Shown here: piece by piece, positions 8,948 to 20,178 of the stretch
How positions within the stretch are numbered: position 1 is the first letter of the stretch
Layout of the letters: every line of letters begins with the position of its first letter
Origin: Mycolicibacterium sp. TUM20985
Lineage (GTDB): Bacteria; Actinomycetota; Actinomycetes; Mycobacteriales; Mycobacteriaceae
Length of the DNA stretch: 64,000 nucleotides
Direction of reading: 5' to 3'
Assembly (NCBI RefSeq): GCF_030295745.1
Contig: NZ_AP027291.1
Span: 3,038,001 to 3,102,000, forward strand
The notes under the pieces: generated by a model
What the model was told of the DNA's origin: nothing
The model's database searches: none
The model's input: the letters and a program-made list of their open reading frames with translations, nothing else
Translations under genes and position numbers: made by a program

Positions 8948-10653
8948 ACCGCTTCGGCCGCGGTGACGCATTGCCCGTACCGCTGCTGTGCCAGTTCCCG
9001 GTAGTGGTCCAGCACCGGGCCGGTGGTCGGGTCCATGCGCAGCGGAGGAAGGGGCCCCAACCGGGTCAACCCGGTGCCGTCGGTGATCGGTGGCCCCGCC
9101 GCCACCAGGGCCAGCTCGTCGACGTCGGTGATCGGGGCTGCCGCCGTGGACACCGTCGACCACTCCGTCATTGCGGAATCCAACGGTTCTGCACTGAAGG
9201 TTCCACGGGCACTGTGATATTCGATGAGCTGGCTGACGAGGTCGGAATTCTCCCAATCCGACGCGACGGCGAAGGCGCCGGCCAGCAGCGGTGCCGACAC
9301 GCACGTGGCCCACTGCGCCCGAGCCTTCGCGTCGGCCACCGAGTACCGCACCGAGTCGACGGCCAGCGACGCCGGGACCTTGAGTTCTGCGGCCCGCTCC
9401 AGCTTCTCCATCGCCGAGCGGTGACGCGGCGAGCCGGCCTCCACCCCGGTGATGACACCGGAGGACGAGCGGTACCTGGCCTCGGCGGCATCCCAGTCCA
9501 GATCGGGGTCGCCCGCACCGTCGAAGCCGAGGTCGGCCAGCGCCTCGGCCCGCCATACGTTGCCCAGGTGATCGTCGAGCCTCGCGTAGGCCAGCCAGCT
9601 GCTCCGCGGCGAGGAGTCCAGGCAGGCGCGGGCCTGCGTCACCATGTCGATGGCCTCGGCGTAGCGCCCACTGAAGATGGCGATCCAGCTGCGCTGCAAT
9701 AGAATACGATGAATGTGCAGTGGCTTCCCCAGCTCGCGCCAATGACGTTCGGCGTGCTCCCAGCACTCGTCGGCGGCCTTCAGTACACCCGCGGACATCC
9801 TGGTGAGCCCGAAGAACAACCAGCACCGCGAGACGTCGTTGGCGCGGGCATACCGCGCGATCACCGGATACGCCTCGTACATTCGCGCCTCGGTGCCCGC
9901 CCGGTCGCCGGCCGACCAGCTGGCTGCGCCGCGCTCCAACTGGGCTCGCGCGGTGGCCAATTCCCAACCCCGCGCCTCGGCTCGGGCCTCCGCCCGGCGG
10001 AGCCAGGGTGCGGCGTCGTCGAGCCGGCCGGTCTCGATGCAGAATCTGGCGTACCCGAGAGCGCCCAGAACCAACAGGTTGTCGGCGGATTCGCCGGACC
10101 GGGAGGATGTTTCGACGTGCTCGATGACGCTCTTCCATAGCGACACCGACCGCACGTGCAGATCGTCGTCGCACAAGCCCTCGGCGCAGACGATTCGCGC
10201 CAGGGTCAGCAGATAGTCGTGTTCTTCGGCGAAATCGTCGTCTCCGTCGTCCAGGGCGGCGAGCGCGACCGCCGCTCCTTCGTGGTCTCCGTTGGCAGCG
10301 GCCAGGCCCGTCTCGAGGAATCCGGCCCGGCGTCCGTATCGGCGGATCAGGTGGCGCATCTCGACCGTCGTCATGGTCGATGCGGCAGCCTCGTCCGGCG
10401 CTGCGGTGCCCTCCAGAATGGACGAATACACCGCGAGGCAATCGCGGATGCGACGGGCGCCCTCGCGGACGCCGTCATACGCCGTGCGGACCAGATAGAG
10501 CTCGCCGAGTTGGGCCAGCGTCTCGAGCATCCAGTCGTCCCGGTCGGCCGCCTCGATCTGGGGCATCAGTGACAGCAGCAGTTCCTTGGCCTCCGTCTCC
10601 TCGGAGGCCAAGGCCAGGTGGCGGGCCCGCTCCAGCTCCCCTGGGATCGACAC
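8920..10653 (-). CDS. TPR-like helical-repeat protein, predicted partner of the CHAT protease
   Basis: This is a 577-residue soluble protein rich in paired amphipathic helices of TPR type, for example around RYAEAIDMVTQARACLD, RHWRELGKPLHIHRILL and the N-terminal EETEAKELLLSLMPQIEA. It has no signal peptide or enzymatic motif. It is the first gene of a two-gene transcription unit with the CHAT protease, overlapping it by 28 bp. Separate or fused TPR and CHAT modules are a known pairing in which the TPR part senses a ligand or partner and holds the protease inactive. That role here is inferred from the context. The exact number of repeats cannot be judged by eye. Confidence 0.75.
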   Translation of the reverse strand: MSIPGELERARHLALASEETEAKELLLSLMPQIEAADRDDWMLETLAQLGELYLVRTAYDGVREGARRIRDCLAVYSSILEGTAAPDEAAASTMTTVEMRHLIRRYGRRAGFLETGLAAANGDHEGAAVALAALDDGDDDFAEEHDYLLTLARIVCAEGLCDDDLHVRSVSLWKSVIEHVETSSRSGESADNLLVLGALGYARFCIETGRLDDAAPWLRRAEARAEARGWELATARAQLERGAASWSAGDRAGTEARMYEAYPVIARYARANDVSRCWLFFGLTRMSAGVLKAADECWEHAERHWRELGKPLHIHRILLQRSWIAIFSGRYAEAIDMVTQARACLDSSPRSSWLAYARLDDHLGNVWRAEALADLGFDGAGDPDLDWDAAEARYRSSSGVITGVEAGSPRHRSAMEKLERAAELKVPASLAVDSVRYSVADAKARAQWATCVSAPLLAGAFAVASDWENSDLVSQLIEYHSARGTFSAEPLDSAMTEWSTVSTAAAPITDVDELALVAAGPPITDGTGLTRLGPLPPLRMDPTTGPVLDHYRELAQQRYGQCVTAAEAVWETWEAGS

Positions 10654-10716
10654 GGCTGCATCATAGGTCGCCGTGGACGCCCACGGCGCAAGTCGGAACT
10701 GGCGAAAGTGGCGAAA

Positions 10717-10745
10717 GTGGCGGACGTGCCAGGCACGTCCGCCAC
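10717..10745 (-). terminator. Perfect 14-bp inverted repeat downstream of the LpqH-like gene
   Basis: Two perfect 14-base arms (gtggcggacgtgcc and its complement) are separated by one base, so in RNA the hairpin would have about 13 bp and a tight loop. It lies 18 bp past the stop of the lipoprotein gene and 63 bp before the TPR-like gene on the same strand. It lacks a clear U-run, as many mycobacterial terminators do. The adjacent ggcgaaagt unit is tandemly repeated twice. Confidence 0.55.
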
Positions 10746-10763
10746 TCCTCGCGGGATGACCTC

Positions 10764-11255
10764 TCAGTTGCAGGTCACCTTGATCTCGAACTTCTTCGTG
10801 ATCATGCCCGCCATCGGGTTCTTCATATCGGCGCCCTGTGCTTCACCGGTGATGGTGTAGGTGCTGCCGTCGACCGCGACGTCCGCGGACCCGCTCTTCA
10901 TGCCACCCATCTGGGCGACGGCGAGCGCGTTGCCGTCCACGACCAGGCCCAACGACTCGACGACCGGCGTCGCCTCGTCCGTCATCACGACGCCGACGCC
11001 CTGCTGCCCGCCGACCGCGCCACTGGCCACGTTGATCTTCCCCGCCGCCTTGACACAGGTCACCGACTTGAGGTCCAGCCCGGACAGGTCCTGACCCTCG
11101 ACCTTGACCTCGGTGTTGCCGCTGGTACTCACCTGGGCGGCGGTGCTGGCGGCGGGCGTGCTGGACGCGGGCGTCGACCCCTTGTCGTCCGAACAGCCCA
11201 CCAGAACCAATGCGGTTGCCGCGATACCGATGCCCGCCGTCACGATCTTCTTCAT
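10764..11255 (-). CDS. LpqH-like 19-kDa-antigen-family lipoprotein
   Basis: This 163-residue precursor has a lipoprotein signal peptide (MKKIVTAGIGIAATALVLVGC) whose lipobox LVGC places the acylated Cys near residue 21. A Ser/Thr/Ala-rich linker follows, then a beta-rich domain typical of the mycobacterial 19-kDa antigen family, with two further cysteines (VTCVK and the terminal VTCN) likely to form a disulfide. These proteins are exported, acylated and displayed on the envelope; in M. tuberculosis LpqH is a TLR2 agonist. The gene is monocistronic, divergent from the 94-aa gene, with a purine-rich site (gaaggga) about 8 bases before the ATG. The biochemical role is not established. Confidence 0.85.
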   Translation of the reverse strand: MKKIVTAGIGIAATALVLVGCSDDKGSTPASSTPAASTAAQVSTSGNTEVKVEGQDLSGLDLKSVTCVKAAGKINVASGAVGGQQGVGVVMTDEATPVVESLGLVVDGNALAVAQMGGMKSGSADVAVDGSTYTITGEAQGADMKNPMAGMITKKFEIKVTCN

Positions 11256-11361
11256 CAGGAGTTCCCTTCATTCGCTCCGCCCCGATGGCGTCGTCGTGAG
11301 GCAAGTACAGGCGAGCCGAATTGCTACCGATCCCAACAATCGACGGGGGTACGGTGAGCAC

Positions 11362-11646
11362 GTGGCCGAACCGGATGACGAGATCATCGACGCGGAAGTC
11401 GTACCGGACCCGCTCCCGGCGGCACCGCTCGATACCGGCTACACGCCCGAAGGCGTTCCGACCTTCGACGGTGTGAGGGAGAAGATCGAGACCCGCTACG
11501 GCACCGCCATCGGATCCGCGGAGTTGGCGTCGGAGACCGCCGAAGGCCGTGACGTCGAGGAACGATACGAAGCCCGGCAGCGCGCCGCGCACGATCGGCT
11601 CGAGGAGATCAGGGCGTCGATGCGGGACCAGCCCGACGGGAGCTGA
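11362..11646 (+). CDS. Small acidic conserved hypothetical protein
   Basis: Starting at GTG 11362, this encodes 94 residues beginning MAEPDDEIIDAEVVPD. The N-terminal half is acidic and Pro-rich and probably disordered; the C-terminal half is charged and helical (EERYEARQRAAHDRLEEIR). It has no signal peptide and no domain I can name. The position next to uvrA resembles the small Rv1638A gene I recall from M. tuberculosis, but that identity is a guess. Its stop is followed after one base by the GTG of the winged-helix gene, so the two are probably one transcription unit. Confidence 0.65.
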   Translation: MAEPDDEIIDAEVVPDPLPAAPLDTGYTPEGVPTFDGVREKIETRYGTAIGSAELASETAEGRDVEERYEARQRAAHDRLEEIRASMRDQPDGS

Positions 11647-11647
11647 C

Positions 11648-12817
11648 GTGCTGCGGTCCTTCACCGTCCAGGAGCGGCGGGCGAGGCTGGCGCGCCGCCA
11701 CTTCCTCGCCGAGCCGACCGACCTGACCGTCGCCGGCCTCGCCCGCACCTTCGTGGGGCTGCACGCCACCGATCCGGCCACGCCGTATCTGTCACTATGG
11801 GCGCGCCGCAACGGGTTTGGCGTCGGTGATCTCGACGCCGCCCTGTACGACGATCGCGACGTGGTCAAGCACCTCGCCATGCGGCGCACGCTGTGGGTGT
11901 TCGACGTCGACGACCTGGCGGCCGTGCAGGCGGCGGCGAGCGCTCGGGTGGCGGGCAACGAGCGCAAGAGGCTGATCGCCGACGTCGTCAGGGCAGGCAT
12001 CGCCACAGACGGTGAGGCGTGGCTGGCGGCGGCGTCGAGCGCGGTCCTCGAGCACCTGCACGAGCACGGCCATGCCAGTGCGCGTGAGCTTCGTGCGGCC
12101 CTGCCCGAGTTGGCGGGCACCTACGACCCGGCGCCCGGCAAGAGTTGGGGTGGGCCGGGGCCCATCTCACCCCGGGTGCTGACGGTGCTGGGCGTCGAGG
12201 GGCATCTGCTCCGCGGGCCCAACGAGGGCCGCTGGACGACGTCGCGCCCGAAGTGGTCTGCCGCCGTCGAGTGGCTCGGGACGATCGAAGCACCGATGGA
12301 TCACGACGCAGCCCGGGCGCACCTGATCGAGACGTGGTTGCGGACGTTCGGACCCGCGACCGTCAACGACGTGAAGTGGTTCTTCGGACACACCCTGACG
12401 TGGGCCAGGGAGGGTCTGCGCGACGTCGGCGCCGTCGAGGTGGACATGGACGGGACCGCCGGGGTCGCGTTACCCGACGACCTGGAGGCCGACGCTCCGT
12501 GCGAGCGCTGGTGCGCCCTATTGCCCGGCCTCGACGTGACGACGATGGGCTGGCAGGACAGGGGCTGGTATCTCGGCGAGCATCTGGCCCAGGTGTTCGA
12601 CCGCAACGGCAACGCCGGCCCGACGGCGTGGTGCGACGGTCGGATCGTCGGCGGCTGGACTCAAGACGGCGACGGCCGCGTCGTCGTGCAGCTCCTCGAG
12701 AAGCTCGACGCCAGGGCGTCGAAGGCGTTGGCGCGCAAGGCCGATCAACTCACCGAATGGCTCGACGGGGTGCGGATTGCCCCTCGCTTCCCGTCTCCGC
12801 TGTCCAAGGCGACGTAG
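11648..12817 (+). CDS. Winged-helix DNA-binding protein of the HTH_42 / AlkZ-like family
   Basis: This 389-residue protein starts at GTG 11648. It matches the HTH_42 (YcaQ/AlkZ) family, with tandem winged helices, the conserved block GLHATDPATPYLSLWAR at residues ~38-55 and a C-terminal beta domain containing GGWTQDGDGRVVVQLLE. E. coli AlkZ is a DNA glycosylase that unhooks interstrand crosslinks using a Q-x-Q/D motif; the corresponding stretch here reads L-H-A-T-D, so glycosylase activity is uncertain. It converges on uvrA with a 3-bp gap, which fits a DNA-repair or nucleic-acid role. Many actinobacterial members have no assigned function. Confidence 0.8.
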   Translation: MLRSFTVQERRARLARRHFLAEPTDLTVAGLARTFVGLHATDPATPYLSLWARRNGFGVGDLDAALYDDRDVVKHLAMRRTLWVFDVDDLAAVQAAASARVAGNERKRLIADVVRAGIATDGEAWLAAASSAVLEHLHEHGHASARELRAALPELAGTYDPAPGKSWGGPGPISPRVLTVLGVEGHLLRGPNEGRWTTSRPKWSAAVEWLGTIEAPMDHDAARAHLIETWLRTFGPATVNDVKWFFGHTLTWAREGLRDVGAVEVDMDGTAGVALPDDLEADAPCERWCALLPGLDVTTMGWQDRGWYLGEHLAQVFDRNGNAGPTAWCDGRIVGGWTQDGDGRVVVQLLEKLDARASKALARKADQLTEWLDGVRIAPRFPSPLSKAT

Positions 12818-12820
12818 CGC

Positions 12821-15730
<2,910 letters not shown>

Positions 15731-15830
15731 ACCGCTGTCCAAACCCCGCGACAGCGCTCCGCACCATGCTATGTCCAGGGTCCGACACGTCCCGAGTCAC
15801 GCCCCCGCCGAAACGGCTACCGTGACGGAC

Positions 15831-16508
15831 ATGACCGTCGTCGACGACAACTACACCGGCCATGTCGAATCTGGTACCGCTGCGCGGCGCACCCTCCCCG
15901 GCGCGACGATCGTGAAGGCGTCGGTCGGCCCCATGGACAACAACGCGTACCTCATCACGTGTTCCGAGACCGGTCAGACGCTACTGATCGACGCCGCCAA
16001 CGATGCGCCGATCCTGCTCGACCTCATTGCTCGGCACGCGCCGACGCTGTCCCTCATCGTCACCAGCCACCAGCACGGCGACCACTGGATGGCGCTCGAG
16101 GAGGTGGCCAAGGTCACCGGCGCGCCCACGGCTGCCCATCGGCTGGACGCCGAGCCGCTACCCGTGCCACCCGACCGCATCCTCGCGCACGGCGACACCA
16201 TCGACATTGGCGCGCTGACCTTCGACGTCATCCATCTGCAGGGCCATACGGAGGGTTCGGTGGCGCTGGCGCTGAGCGGGCCGGCGGCGGGCGACGCCGT
16301 TCAGTTGTTCACCGGTGACTGCCTCTTCCCCGGCGGCGTCGGCAAGACGTGGCGCGACGGTGACTTCGACCGGCTGCTCGGCGACGTGTCGATGCGGTTG
16401 TTCGACGTCTATCCCGACTCGACCGTCGTCTACCCGGGCCACGGTGACGACACCACGATCGGGAACGAACGGCCGCACCTCGCGGAGTGGAAGGAACGGG
16501 GCTGGTGA
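15831..16508 (+). CDS. Metallo-beta-lactamase-fold hydrolase (Rv1637c-like)
   Basis: This 225-residue protein carries the MBL zinc motif as SHQHGDHW (H-x-H-x-D-H) near residues 75-82, with later metal ligands in HTEGS, GDCLF and YPGHG, the pattern of the glyoxalase-II-like group. Such enzymes hydrolyse thioesters such as lactoylglutathione or mycothiol conjugates; the substrate here is not known. ATG 15831 is chosen; GTG 15822 is an in-frame alternative. It is divergent from uvrA, an arrangement I recall for Rv1637c/uvrA. The stop codon lies at the start of a TGATGG triplet-type repeat that leads into the next gene. Confidence 0.85.
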   Translation: MTVVDDNYTGHVESGTAARRTLPGATIVKASVGPMDNNAYLITCSETGQTLLIDAANDAPILLDLIARHAPTLSLIVTSHQHGDHWMALEEVAKVTGAPTAAHRLDAEPLPVPPDRILAHGDTIDIGALTFDVIHLQGHTEGSVALALSGPAAGDAVQLFTGDCLFPGGVGKTWRDGDFDRLLGDVSMRLFDVYPDSTVVYPGHGDDTTIGNERPHLAEWKERGW

Positions 16509-16526
16509 TGGTGATGGTGATGGTGG
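16506..16526. repeat. Short TGATGG tandem repeat
   Basis: Three copies of tgatgg plus a partial fourth begin at the stop codon of the metallo-hydrolase gene and run towards the ribosome site of the DUF427 gene. The tract is a possible slippage site, but changes in number would not alter either protein. Confidence 0.8.
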
Positions 16527-16539
16527 AAGGTGCCACGCG

Positions 16540-17040
16540 ATGAGCGGATGGCCGAAACCCGACAAGACCGGACCCGGTGAGGAGTCGGTGTGGGATTACC
16601 CGCGACCGCCGAGGCTCGAGGAGTTCCGCGGCTCGATCACGATCGAACTGGACGGTCAGACCATCGCCTCCACCGATCACGGATGGCGGGTACTGGAGAC
16701 CAGCCACCCACCCACCTACTACCTGCCGCCCTCCGCGTTCGCGGACGGCGTGCTGCGTGAGGCGCCGGGGTCGTCGTGGTGCGAATGGAAGGGCGTGGCG
16801 TCCTACTACGACCTCGTCAGCGGTGCGCGCGTGGCCGAACGAGCCGGCTGGACCTATCTGGAACCGACGCGGGGTTTCGAACCGCTGACCGGCGCCATCG
16901 CCGTGATGGCGGCGCAGGTCGACCGGTGCACGGTGAACGGCGAACAGGTCGAATCGCAACCGGGCGGCTTCTACGGCGGCTGGATCACCAGTTGGGTCAA
17001 GGGCCCGTTCAAGGGCATTCCAGGATCGAGGGGCTGGTAG
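16540..17040 (+). CDS. DUF427 family protein
   Basis: This 166-residue protein starts at ATG 16540 behind a good ribosome site (ggaagg, 9 bases upstream). The DUF427 pattern is clear: ESVWDYPRPP, then TIASTDHGWRVLETSHPPTY, then WCEWKGVASYYD and the conserved aromatic-rich end GGWITSWVKGPFKG. Members are small beta-barrel-like proteins of unknown biochemistry, common in actinobacteria. It follows the metallo-hydrolase gene by 31 bp on the same strand and is probably co-transcribed. No signal peptide or membrane segment is present. Confidence 0.85.
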   Translation: MSGWPKPDKTGPGEESVWDYPRPPRLEEFRGSITIELDGQTIASTDHGWRVLETSHPPTYYLPPSAFADGVLREAPGSSWCEWKGVASYYDLVSGARVAERAGWTYLEPTRGFEPLTGAIAVMAAQVDRCTVNGEQVESQPGGFYGGWITSWVKGPFKGIPGSRGW

Positions 17041-17049
17041 CCCCCACCG

Positions 17050-17493
17050 TCAGGAGGTGTGGACGATCAGGACGTCGGACTTGGACCGACGCGCGACGTT
17101 CGCGGGCACCGAGCCGAGCAGTCGGCCTGCGATCGTGCTCAGCCCCACGTTGCCGACGACGAGGAGGTCGGCCTTGATCTCTTCGGCCAGATCGACCAGG
17201 GCGTCGACCGGAGCGCCGACGACGGCCTTCTCCTCGACGTCCTTGGCGCCCGCGGCGTGGGCCCGTTCCCTGGCCTCGCGCAGGATGGCGTAGATGGGCG
17301 CATTGCCCGACATCTTGTAACCCTCGTCCTTGAGGACGTCCGCAGCCCGCGCGTCCTCGCTCTGGGGGAAGTATGCCGTCGCCACCACGAGCTTCGCCTC
17401 CGCTCCCGCAGCGATCTGGGCGGCCCGATCTACCGCGCGCAGCGATGAGTCCGAACCGTCAGTGCCGACCAAAACGGTCTGATAGGCGCCCAT
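17050..17493 (-). CDS. Universal stress protein (Rv1636/TB15.3-like)
   Basis: This 147-residue single-domain UspA protein begins MGAYQTVLVGTDGSDSS. The nucleotide-binding pattern is visible as GNVGLSTIAGRLLGSVPANV with the following residues. As I recall, Rv1636 and its M. smegmatis homologue bind cAMP and are abundant; the high similarity in sequence and position suggests the same here, which is notable with a class III adenylate cyclase elsewhere in this window. A strong ribosome site (ggaggg, about 6 bases before ATG 17493) supports the start. It is monocistronic and convergent with the DUF427 gene. Confidence 0.9.
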   Translation of the reverse strand: MGAYQTVLVGTDGSDSSLRAVDRAAQIAAGAEAKLVVATAYFPQSEDARAADVLKDEGYKMSGNAPIYAILREARERAHAAGAKDVEEKAVVGAPVDALVDLAEEIKADLLVVGNVGLSTIAGRLLGSVPANVARRSKSDVLIVHTS

Positions 17494-17953
17494 TCATGCC
17501 CTCCAGTGTCGATTGCCAAGCCACCCGAGACAGTAGCCCGTCGCTTACCGACAGGGGCCGATTCGCTCGGATGACATGCGTACTGCCGGAGCTGATCCTA
17601 ACCGGAGCTCGCACCGAGGCTACTCAGTTGGTGACCAACGGTACCCAGATCGATGCATCGCGCGGCGGATCGCATTCGCTGTCGCCACGTGACCTGGGTC
17701 ATCGTTGTTCCGATGATGGAGCCTGAAATGCTTTTCGCGCAATGACTTTCAAAGACGACACCGAGCCGGTCGCGCTGCCGAGGATCCAAGGTGGCGGGCT
17801 CGGCTGCCTCGACGTCGACGGGGAGTGCGCCGCCGGTGTCGGAGAACGTGTCGCGGTGTCACGGTTCGTCGTCGCACCGCCCGGGCCGGTGCCGGAGATT
17901 GCTGAAGGATCTCCTTCCACGCCCGCGGCAGGTCGGTGGCTCCAGATCAGGGC
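17494..17953. other. Intergenic stretch without a supported gene
   Basis: About 460 bp lie between the stress-protein start and the thioesterase stop. The USP promoter must lie at the left end. A 71-codon frame on the plus strand (17742-17957) and an overlapping minus-strand frame (17699-17920) exist, but neither has a ribosome site, a recognisable domain or a convincing composition, so neither is called. No hairpin of note was seen. Confidence 0.5.
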
Positions 17954-18817
17954 CTAACCGGTCCGTGGTTTGCCGAAGTACAACTCCTGGGTGGCGATGC
18001 ACACCACCTGGCCGGTGCGGTTGTACATCGTCGCCGTGGCCAGTCCGCGGCCACCGATCCCGCTGGGCGAGAACTGATCCGACAGCACCCAATCCGACAG
18101 GTCGACCGGTCGGTGGAACCAGAGGGCGTGGTCGATCAACGCGTTGTACGTCGTGAGCGGCGTGGCGCGCCGCATCGCGATCGCCGTCTCTAGCATCGTG
18201 GTGCCCGAGAGGTACGTCAGAAGGCAGCTGTGCAGCACCTCGTCATCGGGCACGGAATCGGTTGGGCGCCACCACATCCGGATGCGGGGTGAGGGCTCGG
18301 GCAGCTCGATCGCGAGCCGGGGCGGCGGGTCGACGTAGCGAAGCTCGAAGGGCTGCGGACGCACCCAGTGACCGTCGAATTCGTCGGCGTAGTCAGCCAG
18401 TTGGCTGGCGACGGGAAGCACTGACTCGGGATCGGGTGTGTCCGGCATCGGGGCGTGATAGTCGACACCGTCCACCGGCGTGCTGAACGACGCCAGTGCC
18501 TCCAGCAGCACCTCGCCGTCCTGTCGCGCGGTGACCTGTCTGGTGGACAACGTCCCACCGTCGCGAGATCGCACGACGTGAAAGTCGACAGGACGCCGGG
18601 CGTCACCGGCGCGCAGGTAGTACACGTGCACGCTGTGCGGCGTGCGACCCGGCGCGGTGCGACTCGCCGCCATGAGCGCCTGGCCGGCGATGTGCCCGCC
18701 GACGATGTGGTGGGCGGGGTTGTCGAGTTGGGCGGCCACGAAGACGTCGTCGGTGATCTGATCGACCTGCAACGTGGCGATGACGTCGGCGAGTGCCGGC
18801 GAACGGTAGGTCACCAC
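17954..18817 (-). CDS. Acyl-CoA thioesterase II (TesB family)
   Basis: This is a 287-residue double-hotdog thioesterase, typical TesB length. The first hotdog carries HIVGGHIAGQALMAA and the second the C-terminal signature DHALWFHRP followed by SPSGIGGRGLATATMYN. The family hydrolyses medium- and long-chain acyl-CoA to free acid and CoA in the cytoplasm. It starts at GTG 18817 (GTG 18814 is also possible). It lies 59 bp downstream of the broken amidohydrolase on the same strand, at the end of a run with an aldolase and an acyl-CoA synthetase, so it may close a small catabolic operon acting on CoA esters. Confidence 0.88.
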   Translation of the reverse strand: MVTYRSPALADVIATLQVDQITDDVFVAAQLDNPAHHIVGGHIAGQALMAASRTAPGRTPHSVHVYYLRAGDARRPVDFHVVRSRDGGTLSTRQVTARQDGEVLLEALASFSTPVDGVDYHAPMPDTPDPESVLPVASQLADYADEFDGHWVRPQPFELRYVDPPPRLAIELPEPSPRIRMWWRPTDSVPDDEVLHSCLLTYLSGTTMLETAIAMRRATPLTTYNALIDHALWFHRPVDLSDWVLSDQFSPSGIGGRGLATATMYNRTGQVVCIATQELYFGKPRTG

Positions 18818-18876
18818 GGCATCATGCCGCAGCGCGGACCGTCAACCCCGGCCGCATCGTTGCCGCGCGGTCTGGT

Positions 18877-20145
18877 TCAGTACGCGTCCGGATTCTGCTG
18901 TATCGCGAGCGGCACGGGGTGTTGGTAGAGCCGCGAGGCGTTCTCCCACGTGACCTTCCGGATGATCTCGTCCGGGAGGCCGCTGATCTGTTCTGCGATC
19001 GTGCGCTGAGTGTGCGGCCATGTCGAGTCACAGTGTGGGTAGTCGGCTTCGAGCAGGATGTTGTCCGCGCAGATCCGCTCGTACTGGATGAACGACGACT
19101 GGTCCTCCACCGCGCAGAACCAGAAGTTCCGCGTGAACACCTCCGCAGGTGTCAGGGTCTCTCCCAGATCGCGCCACGTCCCGTACATCTCGTGGTAGCT
19201 GAGCATGTGGTCGAGCCGATCGAGAAGCCCAGCCACCCAACCGATGCCACCCTCGGACATACAGATCTTGAGATCCGGATAGCGGGTGCACACGCCGGAG
19301 TAGAGCCAGTCGACTGCGGCGGAGATGGCGTACGCGAAGAAGAGCACCCCCTGAACGTCGGGGGGCGCGTCATCGGTGGTCGACGGCGACGTGCCCGAGG
19401 ACCCGATGTGCAGATTCACCACCGTCCCGGTCTCGGCGCATGCGGCCATCAGCGGCTCCCAGTATCCGGAGTGGATGGTCGGCAGGCCCAACATTGCCGG
19501 GTTCTCACTGAACGTCATCGCGTGGAAACCGCGATCGGCGTTCTCGCGGATCATCGTGGCGGCGACCTCGGGATCGAGCAGCCACGGCAGTTAGCACGGG
19601 ATGATCCGGTCGGGGTAGGCACCCGCCCACGCCTCGAGGTGCCAGTCGTTCCACGCCCGAACCGACGCCATCGCAAGGTCGCGATCGCTTGTGACCTGCT
19701 GCAACCGCTGACCGGCGAACCCCGGCAGGAACGACGGGAAGTTCAGCGACGCATACACGCCATTGAGGTCCATGTCCTTCACCCGCGCATGGATGTCCCA
19801 GGCACCGCGCCGCATCTCGTCGAACCGGGTCGGCTCGAAACCGTATTCCGACACCGGCCTACCGACCACCGCGTTGAAGCCCACGTTGGGCAGTGACTTT
19901 CCGTCGTACATCCAGGTCTGCCCACCGCCCTCGGTGTCGACCACCCGCGGGGCGCGGTCGGCGAACTTTCGCGGCACCCGCCCCTCGAAGGTATCCGGCG
20001 GCTCGACGATGTGGTCGTCGACCGAGATCACCGTGTACTGCCGCGCCGCCCTTTCGGGCTCAGGCAGGAACGTCACCGTCCGCTCGGCCCCGGTCCCCGC
20101 GGTGGTGAAGTTCAGGTTCGCCGACATCTCGTCGATGGAGGCCAT
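18877..20145 (-). pseudogene. Amidohydrolase family 2 gene with an in-frame stop codon
   Basis: One continuous reading frame encodes an amidohydrolase of about 420 residues, but codon 185 is TAA (19591-19593). Upstream residues include SVDDHIVEPP (metal-binding D-x-H) and AYPDRIIPC; downstream, still in frame, come LPWLLDPEVAA, HIGSSG and EADYPHCDS, the expected remainder. In the family the interrupted position is commonly Gln, so a CAA-to-TAA change is the simplest explanation. Residues on both sides look well preserved, so the lesion is recent or a sequencing error. Restart at ATG 19554 would give only the C-terminal 225 residues, without the D-x-H motif. It follows the aldolase gene by 33 bp. 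Confidence 0.85.
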
Positions 20146-20178
20146 ACGCCTATCTCCCTCTCTCGTCAGCGAATTCGT

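Noticed and set aside
17742..17957. 71-codon plus-strand frame in the gap after the stress-protein gene
   Set aside because: It has no ribosome site, overlaps the thioesterase 3' end and has no recognisable sequence.
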